Positions 35,295 through 48,063 of a stretch of 64,000 nucleotides of DNA are shown here, one piece after another. Position 1 is the stretch's first letter. Each line of letters starts with the position of its first letter. The translations under genes and the position numbers were made by a program. The stretch comes from Thuidium tamariscinum. Taxonomy: Eukaryota > Streptophyta > Bryopsida > Hypnales > Thuidiaceae. Below the pieces are notes generated by a model. It saw only the letters and a list, made by a program, of their open reading frames with translations, made no database searches and was not told the DNA's origin. The stretch is taken from assembly GCA_947034885.2 (NCBI GenBank), contig OX344758.2, forward strand, positions 20,053,067-20,117,066, read 5' to 3'.

Positions 35295-35859
35295 TGTTGT
35301 GAATTGACATGCATTGAGGCTTCTATTGTGTGGTATGTGGATGTATACAAAGTTGTTAAGTGAGGAGAGGTGGGAGTTTTTGTCACAAAAGTCTTCGTCA
35401 ATTTCTACATAGCATCAAGTAGAGATGTTGAATTTATGTTTCATAAATATAACAGAACTTGTAATAAGATTTGGGTTGGGATTAGTTTGATACATTCTTA
35501 TAGAGAGGTTATTACATTGATGGAGAGTCATTTACCTTCATGACCTTTATTTGTAGATTGGGCTAGGATTAGTTTGATACATTATTGTACATAGGTTTAT
35601 TAGTTCAAAGAGTGAGGTTTATTTGAAGTTCTACTATAGTACAATTTTGTTCATTGGATACTATTTCTTAAAGAATTACTTTTTTGAAATTAGTGAATGC
35701 TTTTTAAATTGGCATTTGGGTGGTTTGACCTAGGAATGTGCAATAAGAACTTCATTTTCTTAGTGGTATGTTAGTGACTGGCAGTAACTACCACTTCATG
35801 GTGCATAGTGATAAACTAGGTACCCCAAAAAATTAAATTTTAAAATTTTAAATTCACCC
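35295..35859. other. Intergenic AT-rich, no gene seen
   Basis: No supportable features. Confidence 0.5.
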
Positions 35860-36310
35860 CACCCCCTTCCCAAAATTTTAAATTTTAAATTTTTTAGGAG
35901 GGGGGAGGGGGACTAGTGAATTAAATATTTTAAAATTTTTAATTTAAATTTTTTTATACCCTCCTCCCAAGCCCCCTCCCCCTCCCTTCTTGTAATTTTT
36001 AGGGGTGGGTGGGATATGCAAACAATATGGGACATCATTCCTTGTATCCGTATTTGTATTTTGTCATTTGTATACATGTAGGTATATGTAATTTGACACA
36101 CATATTTATATTTGTACTGAGTAATATGTATTCGTATTAATATTCAGATCCAATCGTAATTATATTTGTATTCGTATTAAGATCCAACAGCTCCTAATTT
36201 TTCTTTGAGGGGGAGTGAAATCCCCCCCCCCCATCCAATGGCTTGTGATTTTTGGAAGGAAGAAGGGGGGGAAGGTATTGAAAACCAGGGGTGACAAGCA
36301 AGTCACCCCA
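35860..36310 (-). repeat. C-tract-flanked degenerate ATACAA/GTATTC repeat, copy 1
   Basis: A core of degenerate hexamers (gtatttgtatt, gtattcgtatta) at about 36045-36180 is flanked by poly-C/poly-G blocks, for example tccccccccccccatccaat and cccctcccaagccc-like runs. The same design occurs in inverse orientation at 44984-45430, so this is a dispersed unit and not just local slippage. Confidence 0.65.
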
Positions 36311-37614
36311 GATACTGGCCTTTGTATATTCAATGAATAACAATATACCAAGAATATTTTGATTTATATTTGAAATTTAGGCTAAAAACATAATAAGGAA
36401 TAGTATTTAATCTTTAGAAGCCAAAGGGATTAGGACCAAACACAAATGTGTTATAAAATATATTTTCTATATGTTTTTTGAAGTTAGCATCAAAGAAGAT
36501 AATGTAAAGCACAAAAAATAGAGAGTATCTATATGGTCAAAATTATAAAATTATTTTAAGATTCTCTTCAAATGAATTTTGAAGGTATAACTTCAAAAAT
36601 TCACCAAAAATACAATTTTTGTCTTTAGTATTTGAAGGTTTTTTGATTGGTCAAAATTGTGCTTTCTATTGATTTGCAAAAAAAAGAAAAATATCTAGTT
36701 ATTAAAGCATGAGCACTTTGTTCAAATAGTAAGTTTTACAACACTAGGCAATTCTAAATACTTATGCTATTTCTCTTGTAATTATTGTTCAACTATATTG
36801 ATCTTCATTTTAAATATAAATGTTCAAAGACAACCCAATCTTTTCAGAATTTGAAAATATATATTTTTTAAAGTTCTTTTCTACCCAAAATTGTACCCCA
36901 AGTTGAATAGCGACCAAAAAAAGGTTGCTTGAGCATTTAGGAGTTAAGCTCACATGGGGACATGAGAGGTTGGCGAATCTTTTTTTGGATGATGGTATTG
37001 TGTCATTTTTTAAAATTGAAATTCCTTGTTAGATTTCTTTCCATTTCCATGTCTTAATTCCTAATGCCCAAGGCCTTTTTTCAGCTTTTAGGAATTTGTT
37101 CTAATTTTGAACAAAAAATAAACATTTTGATAAGTTTTATCAAATTTTTTGAAATGTAACTATATAAACCCAAACTAGATATGCCAAAGATCATTTAGGA
37201 AAAAAAAATACAACATCACTTATGGATTGAAAGATTATAATGTTTGATAATGAGGATGTTAAAATTGTAAAAATGACTTGAGGTCTTTCAATCCTCTTTT
37301 GACATGTCACATCTAAAAAGTTGGTTACCAAATAAATATGAGGTTAAAGAACCTAGCATGCATAATCCCAATCAATTTATGGCTTCTTAAAATCTACTTT
37401 AGATTTTTTTTTAAGTAAATTTTAATGTGGTTTTTTCTCCAAGCTCTACTATATTTGAAGCACATTTTGCAATTCTAAAGAAAGTCAAGATTGTAATGGG
37501 CACCCTTATACAAAATCTTGAATAGAAAAATCATCATCCATCATTTTTAGAATTCAACTTTTGATGCTAAAAACAAACTTCTAAAAAAATTCTGAAAATA
37601 TAGAATATTAAAAA
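36311..37614. other. Intergenic AT-rich, no gene seen
   Basis: Sequence near 36920-36955 (gcatttaggagttaagc) resembles the right end of the TTAA-type elements, but no matching left end was found. Confidence 0.4.
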
Positions 37615-37893
37615 CATAAGAGGTTTTCTGGCCATGTTGGAAGACTATGAGTTCCCAGACTATGGGAACTTGCTGAAAACTGTCCCAACAGCTGATTTGA
37701 TGTGGTCGAGAGACTGCCACATCAGATAATAATATTTTATTATTATTATTGTTATTTTTTAAAAATAAATTATTATTATTTAAATTTAAAAAATTTAAAA
37801 AATTTAAAAAAAAAATTAGACTAGTAGTTATTGGTTCATAAATTGCTGAATGAGGCTGAAACAGTCTCTCAGTCTTTTGAAAAAACCTCTTAT
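37615..37893. mobile_element. MITE, family C, sister of 5677-6039
   Basis: Inverted ends ataagaggtttt (37616-37627 and 37882-37893). Internal match to 5677-6039: gagttccca, then gatgtggtcgagagactgcc, then cacatcagataata, then an A/T core. No coding capacity. Confidence 0.75.
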
Positions 37894-38756
37894 ATAACAA
37901 CTTAGTTAGATTTTATTTACCTTCACAATTTTGCAAACACCAAAATTTTAGTGCCTTGGGTAATTATGGGCTAAATACCACCTTATGAGTCATAACCCTT
38001 TAGTATCCTCAACTGTCTATACAAAGAGAGGACGAATGCTTCAAAATGTGTACTTCATCCAAATTATTTTCATTGCAGAAAATTATAAGATAATTATGTA
38101 TTATATCAATGGAAAGAAGAAAAAACTAAATGATTAATGAATCAATGATACAGGTATTTTTATTAATGAATTACAATTAATTATTTCTTCGTATGAAACA
38201 TGGTTTTTTTTCCTGGCAATTTGGTGCAATTTTGCACCAAATTTTTTGGCCTCGCACCAAGCCAATAGGAAAAAAACAATAAAATTTTGGATTAAATTGC
38301 CAATAAACTTTAAAAATTTTAAAATAGTGGATGAAATTGCCAAATAATGAATGAAAATAGAATGATAGATGTGTATTATGTGCTAACATGATATTTTCTA
38401 TCCAATATATGGATGAATGTGGAGATTTGGAGATCCACAATAAAATGAAATATGGCCACTTTGACACTTCACAAGAAATGAAAAAAACAAACAAAAAAAA
38501 CTGGTATGAAACAAGCATAATAAGCAGTCACAAGTTCAACAGCATCCCCAAACTTGGCTTCAACTACCTTACGAATATCATCCAAAAACATCATCCAAAA
38601 ACATCATCCAAAAACATCACCCAAGGCGGGCTATTCATTCATCCGCCCTCAGCGAGTTGTCTTGCTGATTGTCACCTTGCTGCAGCGAGTGTGGCTGAGT
38701 TACATTTCGAGCTCGAGATTGTACACTTTGGCAGACAAAGCTCGAGATTCTCGGAC
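37894..38756 (+). other. Intergenic and upstream region of the Ac45-like gene
   Basis: AT-rich until ~38530, then GC-richer. A 13-bp tandem repeat (atcatccaaaaac, 3.4 copies) lies at 38577-38621, about 140 bp upstream of the start codon. No other gene is seen. Confidence 0.5.
38577..38621 (+). repeat. 13-bp minisatellite, 3.4 copies
   Basis: Units atcatccaaaaac at 38577, 38590 and 38603, with a partial fourth. They lie in the presumed promoter or leader of the gene starting at 38757. Confidence 0.9.
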
Positions 38757-41700
38757 ATGGAGAAGCGCTGTGGAACTATGAAGATCATAATTCAGGCTTT
38801 CTCCGTCTTGGCTCTGATTTCTTTGCACTTGGCTGCAGCAGCGGAGGCTTTGCACTCCTCCACCGTCACTCCTGCTTTTGTGTGGTCGGATCTGCGGTAC
38901 GTGAACGATGGAGCCTTAGTTTTCCTTTTCTTCGAGATTCGGATCATTTGATGAGGAAGCGATGTGAAAAAATTGCATTTATATTCGTAATGTTCAAGGT
39001 TGTGAAGAGGTCTGGTACTTGGATTCTGAATTACAGACATGAACGTAAATGTGGAGACTCGTTTAGCGAAGCAGGCAGGGAATCGTGGGCCTGTGGACTG
39101 ATTTCTGTACAATTAGGATTTTGGTGGATCATAATCGAATCTGTAATTTTGCTGCTCAAGGTTTCGAAGTGGCTAGTTCTTGTGTCGTGTTTCACAGCAA
39201 TACCCTAATTCAAAACAGGATTTTCAAGGGAGGCAGGAAATCGTGAACCTTTGGACTGTCTTGGACCTTATTAGGGTTTTGGACAGATCATAATTGAATT
39301 TGTAATTTCATTCTGTTCAAGGTTGTGAAGAGGTCTAGTGCTGGATTTTGAATCGCAATCAAAACCCTTGTTATGGAGGACTTTTAAGCGAAGCAGGCAG
39401 GGAATTGTGAGCCTGTGGACTAATTTCTGTCTAATTAGGTTATTGGACAGATCACAATTGATTTCGCAATCTTTATTCTGTTCAAGGTCATGGTACTTGG
39501 ATTTTTGACGCTCAGACGGGTCCCTAATTGTAGACACGACTTTAAGGTTAAACAGGAGTTTCTGGAGCCTGGGGACTGCTTCGGTCTAATCAGGGTTTTG
39601 TGCAGATGCCTGGGTGAGCAGAATCGACGTGTCAATTATGAATCCCAAACGTCTGAAAGCCTAGTAGACTCTATCCTGCACAATTTTGGAAAATGCCCAG
39701 CCACTCAGGTACTGATTGGATTTTTTTTGCCTTCTTTACCCTCAATTTCGTTTTATTCATGATCTTTTCTTTAAACACGCAGATGTTGCTGTTTCGCCAT
39801 CCCTCACATACTCATGAACCTTGCAGGATTTGAGCCAAAGAGGAGAAAATCCAGAGATGATTGTTGCATTTATTGGAAAAGAGGTGGGGTTTGATTCTTC
39901 TTTTCCTTTCCTAATTTTTGAAAATGTAAGTATTGGTCAATTTATGGGCTTAGCAGTCGCTTCTGGTAGGTTTGGGTTCTCGTTTGCAGTGCTTCTCTGT
40001 CTCTAATTATTCGAAGTGTTAACTATTGTAAAACAGCTCCGATCTGAGGATATTTCTCGAAGCCACTCCTCTGACGTTCTGAAGACTCTTCAGGTAATTA
40101 TCAGATCAATTATGCTTATTTGCTTTTGCTGGCCAGACAGTAAGCAACAATATCTAGTGGTAAGTATCGTACACGTGCTCACCAGGCATATTGAACTGGC
40201 TGATGAATAAGAAAAAATGCCCGGTGAAATCAAAAAATAAGAGGCATATTGAACTGGTCGGTGAAGGGCAAAGGCGTTATCTCATAATTGCTACAAACCT
40301 ATGTAAACTCAAATTGAGGAAGGTCACAACTTTTTCCACAAAACCTTAACTTTCTTGTTGTACCTGCGAGCCAATTCTATTTGTATCTAACATTTCCACA
40401 TTAATAAGATTTTAATAGTATCCACAGATGAAGAAACTAGTGCTAATTCATATGTGACTGATCAGTAGCATGTGAACGATGATTTCTTGGTGTAATAAAT
40501 GTCAGATCGTGTCTCAGAACGTTCATGACATTTTTGAAAGGAGTTTTGAACACCTTGGGCCCGACTGCTAATCTAAGAGAGAATCAAGAGATCTAAGAGT
40601 CTCTGATATCTTCTTTCATTGGCCCATATCCTCTCACGTCTTGAGGTCAAGAATGAAAGCGTTTGAACCTCAATCAATTATTATAAGCAAGTGTCGTTAC
40701 TGTCAACTGCTGTGCAACCAAAGTGACAGGGTTGAGGCGGTGTGTTCTAGAATGCTATGTTCTTGGTCCAAGGAATCCAAAGTTAAAAGTTTTGTTCGTA
40801 TATGATCTAACATTGAAAGTCGTCACTGCTTTGAATTGCAGGATTCTATCGCACTCGCCAAGTTCTCATTGTCAATTCCATACGTCACGGTAACAAGCAA
40901 CAAAGCCTCGGTTGCAGAGTCACTATTATCAAGCGTTCAAACCAAGCTTGGTTCCGTCGTGAAAATTGGACAAGTCGCAGTCTCTGGATCTTGTGCAACT
41001 GGAAGGCATGATGTGAAGAGACTCACCGGTGTTCCTGATGTTCAGGTGATTCATTTTCTTTGATGAGAATTTCGTCATCGTGACCTGTCATTTTGTCCAA
41101 CTATGAATTTGCTCTTGAGGTGAAAATAACAAGCATGTTAATATTGATGATTTTATGTTCGACCTTGTCAAGCAATTTGTTCACCACAAATGTTTTCTTT
41201 ACGTTGAACATGTATTTGTTCCAGGCTTACATTGCTGAGAGGAAAACATCTAGAGCGCAAGAGGAAACTGACGTTTTGCTAATCTGCTACAATCCTGCAT
41301 TGGACTGGAACTTAGCATCTGTTTACTCCTCAGAAGGTAATACTGGCGGTTGTAAGTATCTCTAGACGTAGGGAGCTGATCTTCGTTTTCGAACGCCAAA
41401 GTGCTCTAGCTAAAGTATAAGTTTTACTTTGGAGACTAATAATCGTATATAGTAACTTTCAAAACATATAATCATCGTTCAAGAATGCACGTTGTTCTTC
41501 CTTTTTTCCGTTGGTACATTTTGTTCACGTCCTTGAAAATTTCTATATGATGTATTTCAACTCCTTCAGATATTTTTGGTCATTTGGGATCTCTTGAATA
41601 GCGCTGACTGTCATACTCTGAGATCTGCGTGGCTTTTCATATGCAGGTAGGGTAATGCTACTAGGTGTAGAGTCGCTAAAGAATATCCTCTTTTATCCGA

Positions 41701-42579
41701 GATTTAATACTCATCTGGGGCATGAACGATAGGCAAGAGCTATCCACTGGCAATTATTGATCCTTAGTGACTTATTTAGAGATCTTCTTCTAGCAAGGTG
41801 AAATTCATTTTAGTTTTGTATTTCTGTGCATAACAGGGAAGGTGTTGGAGGAGGTGCTGTCAAGCTTGAAAGCATCTGGAACTAGCCATATTGCAATGTA
41901 TTCCTCTGATCCGTTGGCTTCAAATGAGAATCATTTCGGAATCATGGAACGCCACCTTCTCGATGGCACTGGCAACGCTACTTCAGGCTGTGATGCACTT
42001 TGCAGGAGTAGAGCAGTTATCCTTGAAGGAATTTTTGTGGTAAGTTAATATATTCTTGCAGGTTTCTGATCTGTTTTATTCTTTGATTATTTACTCTTGT
42101 CTATGTCTAGTTTATAAATTAAAGAACTTGGAGGAGAAAGTCAAATTATTATAGTGCTTTACCTCTAGGCCCAGTGCTTGGAAGACCCTCGATCCTGGCT
42201 TAATAAGGGTGCTCTTTGAAGACCCATATGTAATACAAACCCTACGGAACAGAGCAAGTAGGGTTGTAATAAGGCTAGAATGTGTGCTCGACTGTCTTGC
42301 TTAGGGTCTAATTGACCTTTGGTTTTTATAAATACGCTAGAGTTGTCTATGCGTTAGATATGACTTCGTCGCTTTTAATTCCTTATAGAACGCTTGGTCT
42401 ACATAGTGGTGCGTCCTCTAGTCTATTCACATATGATTCTTCATGTGGTGTTGTATTTCAAGTAACCAAAATCTGTTTGGCTGCAGGCATTTACTCTTAT
42501 CACTATTTTGGTATCTGGCATCTGTTGCATGAAGGCGGTCACATCACCCTCCCGCTTTGAGGTGTCTAAAGAACAGTGA
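38757..42579 (+). CDS. Type I membrane protein, V-ATPase accessory subunit Ac45/VOA1-like
   Basis: Eight exons in phase: 38757-38896, 39606-39708, 39827-39883, 40037-40093, 40842-41045, 41225-41336, 41837-42039, 42487-42579; 322 residues. A signal peptide starts the protein (MKIIIQAFSVLALISLHLAA from the second Met, 38778), followed by a lumenal domain and one membrane segment at ~289-307 (GIFVAFTLITILVSGICCM) and a short tail SPSRFEVSKEQ. The plant relatives (At3g13410-like 'type 1 membrane protein') share the membrane segment plus TPTRFE-like tail and the paired Cys (CDALC). The animal/yeast relatives Ac45/VOA1 work in V-ATPase assembly in the ER/Golgi; the same role here is inference. Intron 1 consists of tandem repeats (separate entry). 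Either Met could start; both precede the signal sequence. Confidence 0.75.
39069..39605 (+). repeat. Four ~160-bp tandem units filling most of intron 1 of the Ac45-like gene
   Basis: Anchors gaagcaggcagggaatcgtg (39069), a variant (39228), gaagcaggcagggaattgtg (39391) and a diverged one (39548) are spaced 159, 163 and 157 bp. Each unit contains gcct.tggact, taatTaGGgttttgg.cag and usually attctgttcaagg. In the last unit the phrase is cagggttttgtgcag and serves as the real 3' splice site of exon 2 (39606). Confidence 0.8.
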
Positions 42580-43499
42580 TTAAGGATGGGAAACCGTTTA
42601 CCCTTTGATCAGGTCAGCTGGAAATCAAGAAAAGTTGCCAGGACTGTTCTGTTGGATTTCTAGGACTCTCTCAAATTGACTATACAGAGAGTGTATAACG
42701 ACCTACTGGTGAGGATTCCATGCTCTATTCATATGTGAAAGATTGGTTAAATGTGCAAATTAGCCACCCCTCGTAGTCAGAGAACTTTGCGAGTTTCCAG
42801 ATCAATCGGGTGCACACTTTAGTCAGAGAGCCTAAGAATTTCTGCCTCTTTTTTATTGCATAATATGCACTTGTTTCTTTCAAAATGAGCCGTGATACAT
42901 ATTAGTGCATGCTTTTGTCGTGGTCATCGACTTGGCTCACTTGATGAATTGATGATTCTGTGATTGGCGAGCAAAGAGTTTTGAAACATTGTTTCCTGCG
43001 TTGCTGTGATACCGCTAAACTCTATTAAAAACTTTTTTTCGCAGAATGTGGAGAACTCGTTTGGGAATGCTATAAGATCATATCTTTTTTTCAGCTTTTG
43101 ATATTGTGCTACAAAATCATATCTACTGTTGATTTTTGGTTCGTGCTACAGAGTCTATCTACTGTGCAGGGTCTCTTGCGGTACGCATCTGATCTCATCC
43201 TTTGGAACATGGCCCTAAAATTGTGTAAGTTAGTTTGTGAAACATTCAATTGGCACTCATGTTCTATATGTGCGTCAATCTGACTGATTCAGGAGACAGG
43301 CCTCCTGCATTTGCTCCTAAAGGTGTGGTCAGCGATTGCAGACCTTTGGAGGTCTTTCCAATTCGCACGAGTGAGGCAATTCACATGAGTAAATCAGCCT
43401 AGTACAAATCTACATAATTGTAGATTTGTGAGTTGGCTTTCATCTTCACCGTCCTTATCACCTTCTAGGTTTCCCAACTCTAATTTCTCAGTCATAGTA
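42580..43499 (+). other. 3' flank of the Ac45-like gene and intergenic
   Basis: Presumed 3' UTR at first. A short palindrome acaaatctaca..tgtagatttgt lies at about 43405-43431. No further gene is supported. Confidence 0.5.
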
Positions 43500-43806
43500 A
43501 GGTAGGTACACCAAAAGCACCACATTCACATTCCCAAAAGTGCCATGTTCCTAAAAGTGCCATCTATAGTGTGCATACATATCCACATACATATCCAAAA
43601 TCAATCATGTTCATAGACTATAGATGGTGCTTTTAGAAATAGACTTTGACTGATAATAACTTCAACATATAGTATCCAAATCTTGTGTTCTTTGGAGCAT
43701 TGAGACATGCTTTCACTTGCCAACAAGACTACATAAAAATCTAAACAAGCTAATAACAATAAATAGGCATAGTATGAACAAGTAGCGCTTTTGGGTGTAC
43801 CTACCT
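43500..43806. mobile_element. MITE with AGGTAGGTACACC ends and TA duplication
   Basis: aggtaggtacaccaaaagca at the left and tagcgcttttgggtgtacct at the right are inverted, flanked by TA at 43498-43499 and 43807-43808. The 307-bp body does not match the other families, yet the terminal AGGTA is shared. Palindromic pieces inside (agtgccatctatag, ctatagatggtgctttt) extend the hairpin potential. Confidence 0.8.
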
Positions 43807-44983
43807 TATGTTAATTCTAAAAGGTCTTGAAACCATTTACCTTTGCATTGTATTAAGTGCATTTTTAGGATACAAAAATGTATTTGAAGGTATAAGAAAT
43901 CTTTGATTGACTTGAATTTTTTTGTGAGTTAATAAACATCAATGAAAGAGTTATTGTTTTTCTTTTTCTTTTTTAACTTTGTTAAGCACACAAAAGCAAA
44001 TAGAAATGGTACAATTCCACTCATACTATTACTTCTATAGGGCATGGATCATAAAAAGAAGTTCTAAATACTTGAAATTTTTTGCTTTGCATAGACACGT
44101 TAGTTGTAAAGGTGGCAAAGTTTTCATTTTGTAATAAAAATTATTAAATTATGGTAAATAGTTTATATGGGATGGGGTTTTAATACATGACAATTAGTCA
44201 ATATCAAGAGGATTGTATATGCATACAAGTGTATATTGATTGCATGTGAAAAGAGCGACCTTGGAGCATTGCATATGCAATTATCTTGTTGTATTTGAAA
44301 CACCTCGTGTGCTCTTTTAGTTTATATTACATTTGACTAGAATTTGAATTCAATTGTACACTCAATGGGCCATAAAAATACATCCCATAATTTATTTATT
44401 TCTATAAATTAGATACTTTGCATCTTCATATGGGACAATTATTTATAGTTCAACTTGATATTTTTATACAGTTGTTTACCTCATCAAACTTTGGTTGAAG
44501 CATATTTTGAGGGGATATTTTGGCCCTGATTTTCTGTAGGGATTAAGGCTAGGATAATTCATTATAGATTGTATGTTCTCCACAGTGTATCCAAACTAAT
44601 TTGGAAGATTGGAGATTATTCCATTGACTTAGAAATCTATTGATTAGCACATAACATTTATATGCCAATTTTAGACTTCATCCAATGACAACTGTAAATT
44701 GTCTTTACATAACTACAAAGTATAGTTACCATCAATGACATGCAAAAAAGGTTGTTTAGTTTTGATATGAAGTAAAGCAAAAGAATTATTTTACTAATAA
44801 CTTTGCCATGGACTTGAAATTTAAAATTAAAAAAAAACTAGTACATGCTTTATTTGTAAACTTTTGAAGCTTTGATTGAATATATTAGTCCTGGTTTAGT
44901 GCTTATATATAAATCTTGATATTTTTAATATTACACAATGTAACAAAAAGAGGCAGTCACTACCTATTTGATTAATTTTCTTA
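43807..44983. other. Intergenic AT-rich, no gene seen
   Basis: No supportable features. Confidence 0.5.
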
Positions 44984-45430
44984 CCCCCCCCCCATCAAAA
45001 AAATCGACAACCATTGGATTTGAATTTAAGAAAATCCCCACCCCCCTCCAAGAAAAATCAATAGCTGTCAGATACCGATATGGATACCAAATACAAATAT
45101 GGATATTGAATACAAATACTAAATATGAATACAAAATACAAATATAAAATACGAATATTGAATACGAATACTAAATTCAGATACAATATATGGATACAAA
45201 TACTAGTATTGGTACTAAGTATATATACCAATACTTAAAATTGATATGAATACAAACACTAGTACTGAATATAAATACAATATACAGATTATCATATCAT
45301 TTATCCCATATCTTTTGTCTCCAAACCCACCGTCTAAGAATTATAAGAGAGGGTGGGGGGAGGGGGGTTTCAAAAGTTAAAAAAATTTAATATTTAAACC
45401 ACATTGGGAGGGGAGGAGGTGCAAATTTTT
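44984..45430 (+). repeat. C-tract-flanked degenerate ATACAA repeat, copy 2
   Basis: Starts with taccccccccccca and aaaatccccacccccctcca, then ~220 bp of gaatacaaatac, gatacaatatatgg and ctaaatatgaatac variants, then gggtggggggaggggggttt. It is the inverse counterpart of 35860-36310. Confidence 0.65.
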
Positions 45431-45689
45431 AAAATTTTTGAGCTCATTGAGACACAATTTGTCACAATGCAATGAGCTCAAAAGAAGTAGTCATTGCCTC
45501 ATTCACTAGAAGATTGTAAGATATTACAATCTAAATTTCTAATATGTAGGTAATTATCAATTAATTTCTTAAATAATATGACAACCAATGGTATTTTATA
45601 TGAAAAATAACACGTCAAAGATACTTAATTGTTTGAGGTGACATGAATCAAAAACATGATCTATTAGCCTATACAAACTTTGAAGTCCT

Positions 45690-46631
45690 TAAAGTCTTAA
45701 TGGTTTTGACTATGTTTTTACTAAAAACACTCCAAAAATGCAATTTTCAATATAAGTATCAAATTTTCTCTTTCTAAAAAACATTTTTGGACACATGTAA
45801 CTATATGATCTTATAGTCATAGTATACTAATTTGAAAAGTTGTAAAAAAAATTTCATAATTTTTCACTATTTAGATTGCAACACATTAGCATTTGAATTG
45901 ACAAAATTATTTTTTTTTGGCCTTGCAAAAAACCAAGTTGTTGCTTTTCACAAGGTCACATTTGTATGAAAAAAAAGTTCAAATTAATGGTTACACTTTG
46001 GATTTATTCTTCAATGCAAATTGGCTACATGCTTGAAAATTTTCAAATCATTTGGAATTGTACAACATATAGGAAAAAGAAAGAAGTAGAAAGAAGTAGA
46101 GAATGATTCAAAGTACTAAAGTATTATGAATCTATTTATGGAATTGAAAAATGCCAATCTCAATAATTTAAATGTTTTAATAAACAATATACACCTATAT
46201 TTTTTATTTTTTTCCAAAAATATTGAAAATTGAGTAAAACAAAGGACTTCAAAGTTTATTTCAGGGCAGAGATTCCATAAGTGCCTGCAAACTAAAACTC
46301 CTTGTAACTTTTGACTCATTCATCAAAATAGAATTATTCAAAGCTTTCAAAAGACATATAAATCTAATGAACCAATTTCAAATTTTTATTTCTTTGAAAA
46401 GTGATTTTTTTTTAAATGTCCAAGCTATTTGGCTTGGGAAAGTGAAACTACATATTTTACAATAACTTTTTAATTATTGGATCAAAAGTTTTGAAAAGTA
46501 TAATGTTTTGAAAAGCTATCCCTTAACTACATGTTGTGTGAAAAATGCAAAGAGAAAAAATGAAATTACACTTGTAGTGAGTTGCCCAAAAAATCTATGT
46601 TTCAAAAAAACATACCTTGGGACTTTAGGAG
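45690..46631 (+). mobile_element. TTAA-type ~0.94-kb non-autonomous element, copy 3 (decayed left end)
   Basis: The right end reads gggactttaggag followed by TTAA (46632-46635), matching the ctttagggg-TTAA end of copy 1. The left end is degenerate near 45690 (ccttaaag), but the next bases (ttttgactatgtttttac) match the complement of copy 1 just inside its end. The internal block 45780-46110 (atttagattgcaacacatta, gtacaacatataggaaaaag) pairs with 14630-14960 in inverse orientation. Confidence 0.55.
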
Positions 46632-46635
46632 TTAA

Positions 46636-48063
46636 AAGAGACTTAAAGAGAATTTTTACAACCAAAAAAAGATCTTCACAAATAAAATAATAAAATATAT
46701 ATTATTTGCAATAAACATTCTTTTAGAGAACAGTTGTGTTGATTGCATCTTCTTGTGCTGTTATAGTAAAGTATATGATAGTGAAATTATAGAGTATATA
46801 ATGAATTATGGCTATTGACTTGTATTCATATAAATGCTCTAATATCATGTAATTGTGAAGCAACATTAGAACTATACATACTTATAATATTAAACCACCC
46901 AAAAAATGATTTGCCACCCATACAATGAATCTCCAATATTATAATACAATTTGCAAAATTTACATCTTGTAACAATTGGCACACAAAAGAAGTCTTTACT
47001 TGCAAAAAACACATATCGAATACTAATAAATAGTATCAAAAATCATAAATGGAAAGTTGCACTACTATTTACTATTACAACCATGAAAATTTATTAAAGT
47101 AACTTTAAGATCTAGAATACCTAATTATAAGAGCAATTAGAGAAATCCATTTCATTGCTATAAAATACACTATAAAAAATCACAATTTTTTGATGCTAAT
47201 ATAAAAACATGGGTTGTTATATTCAATGTCACCTAAAATTTGTCAACTTAGACATCAATTGTTATACTTGACACTTGCATTTAATTCTAGAAAGACAAAC
47301 TAATTGCTTTAAAAATCATGCATCTTCATACTATAGGACATTGTGTACTTTGAATAAGCCAAATATACTTATTATAAGTTAAAATATTCTAAAAAATCTC
47401 CCCTTTTTATCCTTGATACCAAAGATGAATAGTTGCACTTCTATCCTATATGGGAAGATTCTTTGTCATTCATTGGACACTAAACGTCTACGGCATCCTC
47501 TCTATGTTAAAGCCAATGCCAATTTGGCTGAGGTGGAACTTCGAATCCACGTAAGCCCTCCGTCATAACTCACAAGTGTAAAGTCTCCCTCCGTAAAATA
47601 GCACCAGCAAATCTCTTTGCGATCCGTGATTTTATGGATTCCATCGGCATCACTCCAGGACTTCACTTCACTGGCTTCAGTTCTCAGTCGCCCTATTGCA
47701 ATTGATTTGCCGTGCTGCAACAGTTGATTGATACTATTTCAAGCACACTTCTGCATCAACGCCACTGTTTCGGATCAAATTGGCATCCAATTTGTCAACA
47801 CTTATCTTCTTTTCTTCAGCTTGCAAATCCTCCCTGCAAATGCGCACTCTCGCAGAGATCAGAACGTTCGGAATGTGTGTTCAATTGCAGCTGGTTCAAA
47901 TCCAGTTTTAGTTTCTGTTTTAGGAAATTAGGGTTTCGAGCGTGTTTGGAGCTTTGGAAATCAAGTTTGGGAAGCCTATGGTTGAGAGGTTATTACTTGG
48001 TGAGCTTCTTGAGGGGCCGACGTAAGCTTCTCAGTTCATGTTTTTGGCAAAGATGATGCAATC
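46636..48063 (+). other. Intergenic, then leader of the transporter gene
   Basis: AT-rich to ~47450. From ~47500 GC rises and the sequence is probably promoter and 5' leader of the gene at 48064. The open frames at 47502-47720 (minus) and 47712-48056 (plus) have no recognisable motif and no good ATG. Confidence 0.45.

Noticed and set aside
36920..36955. Possible fourth TTAA-type element end (tttaggagttaag)
   Set aside because: Only the right-end phrase is present; no left end at the expected ~920 bp distance and no convincing internal match.
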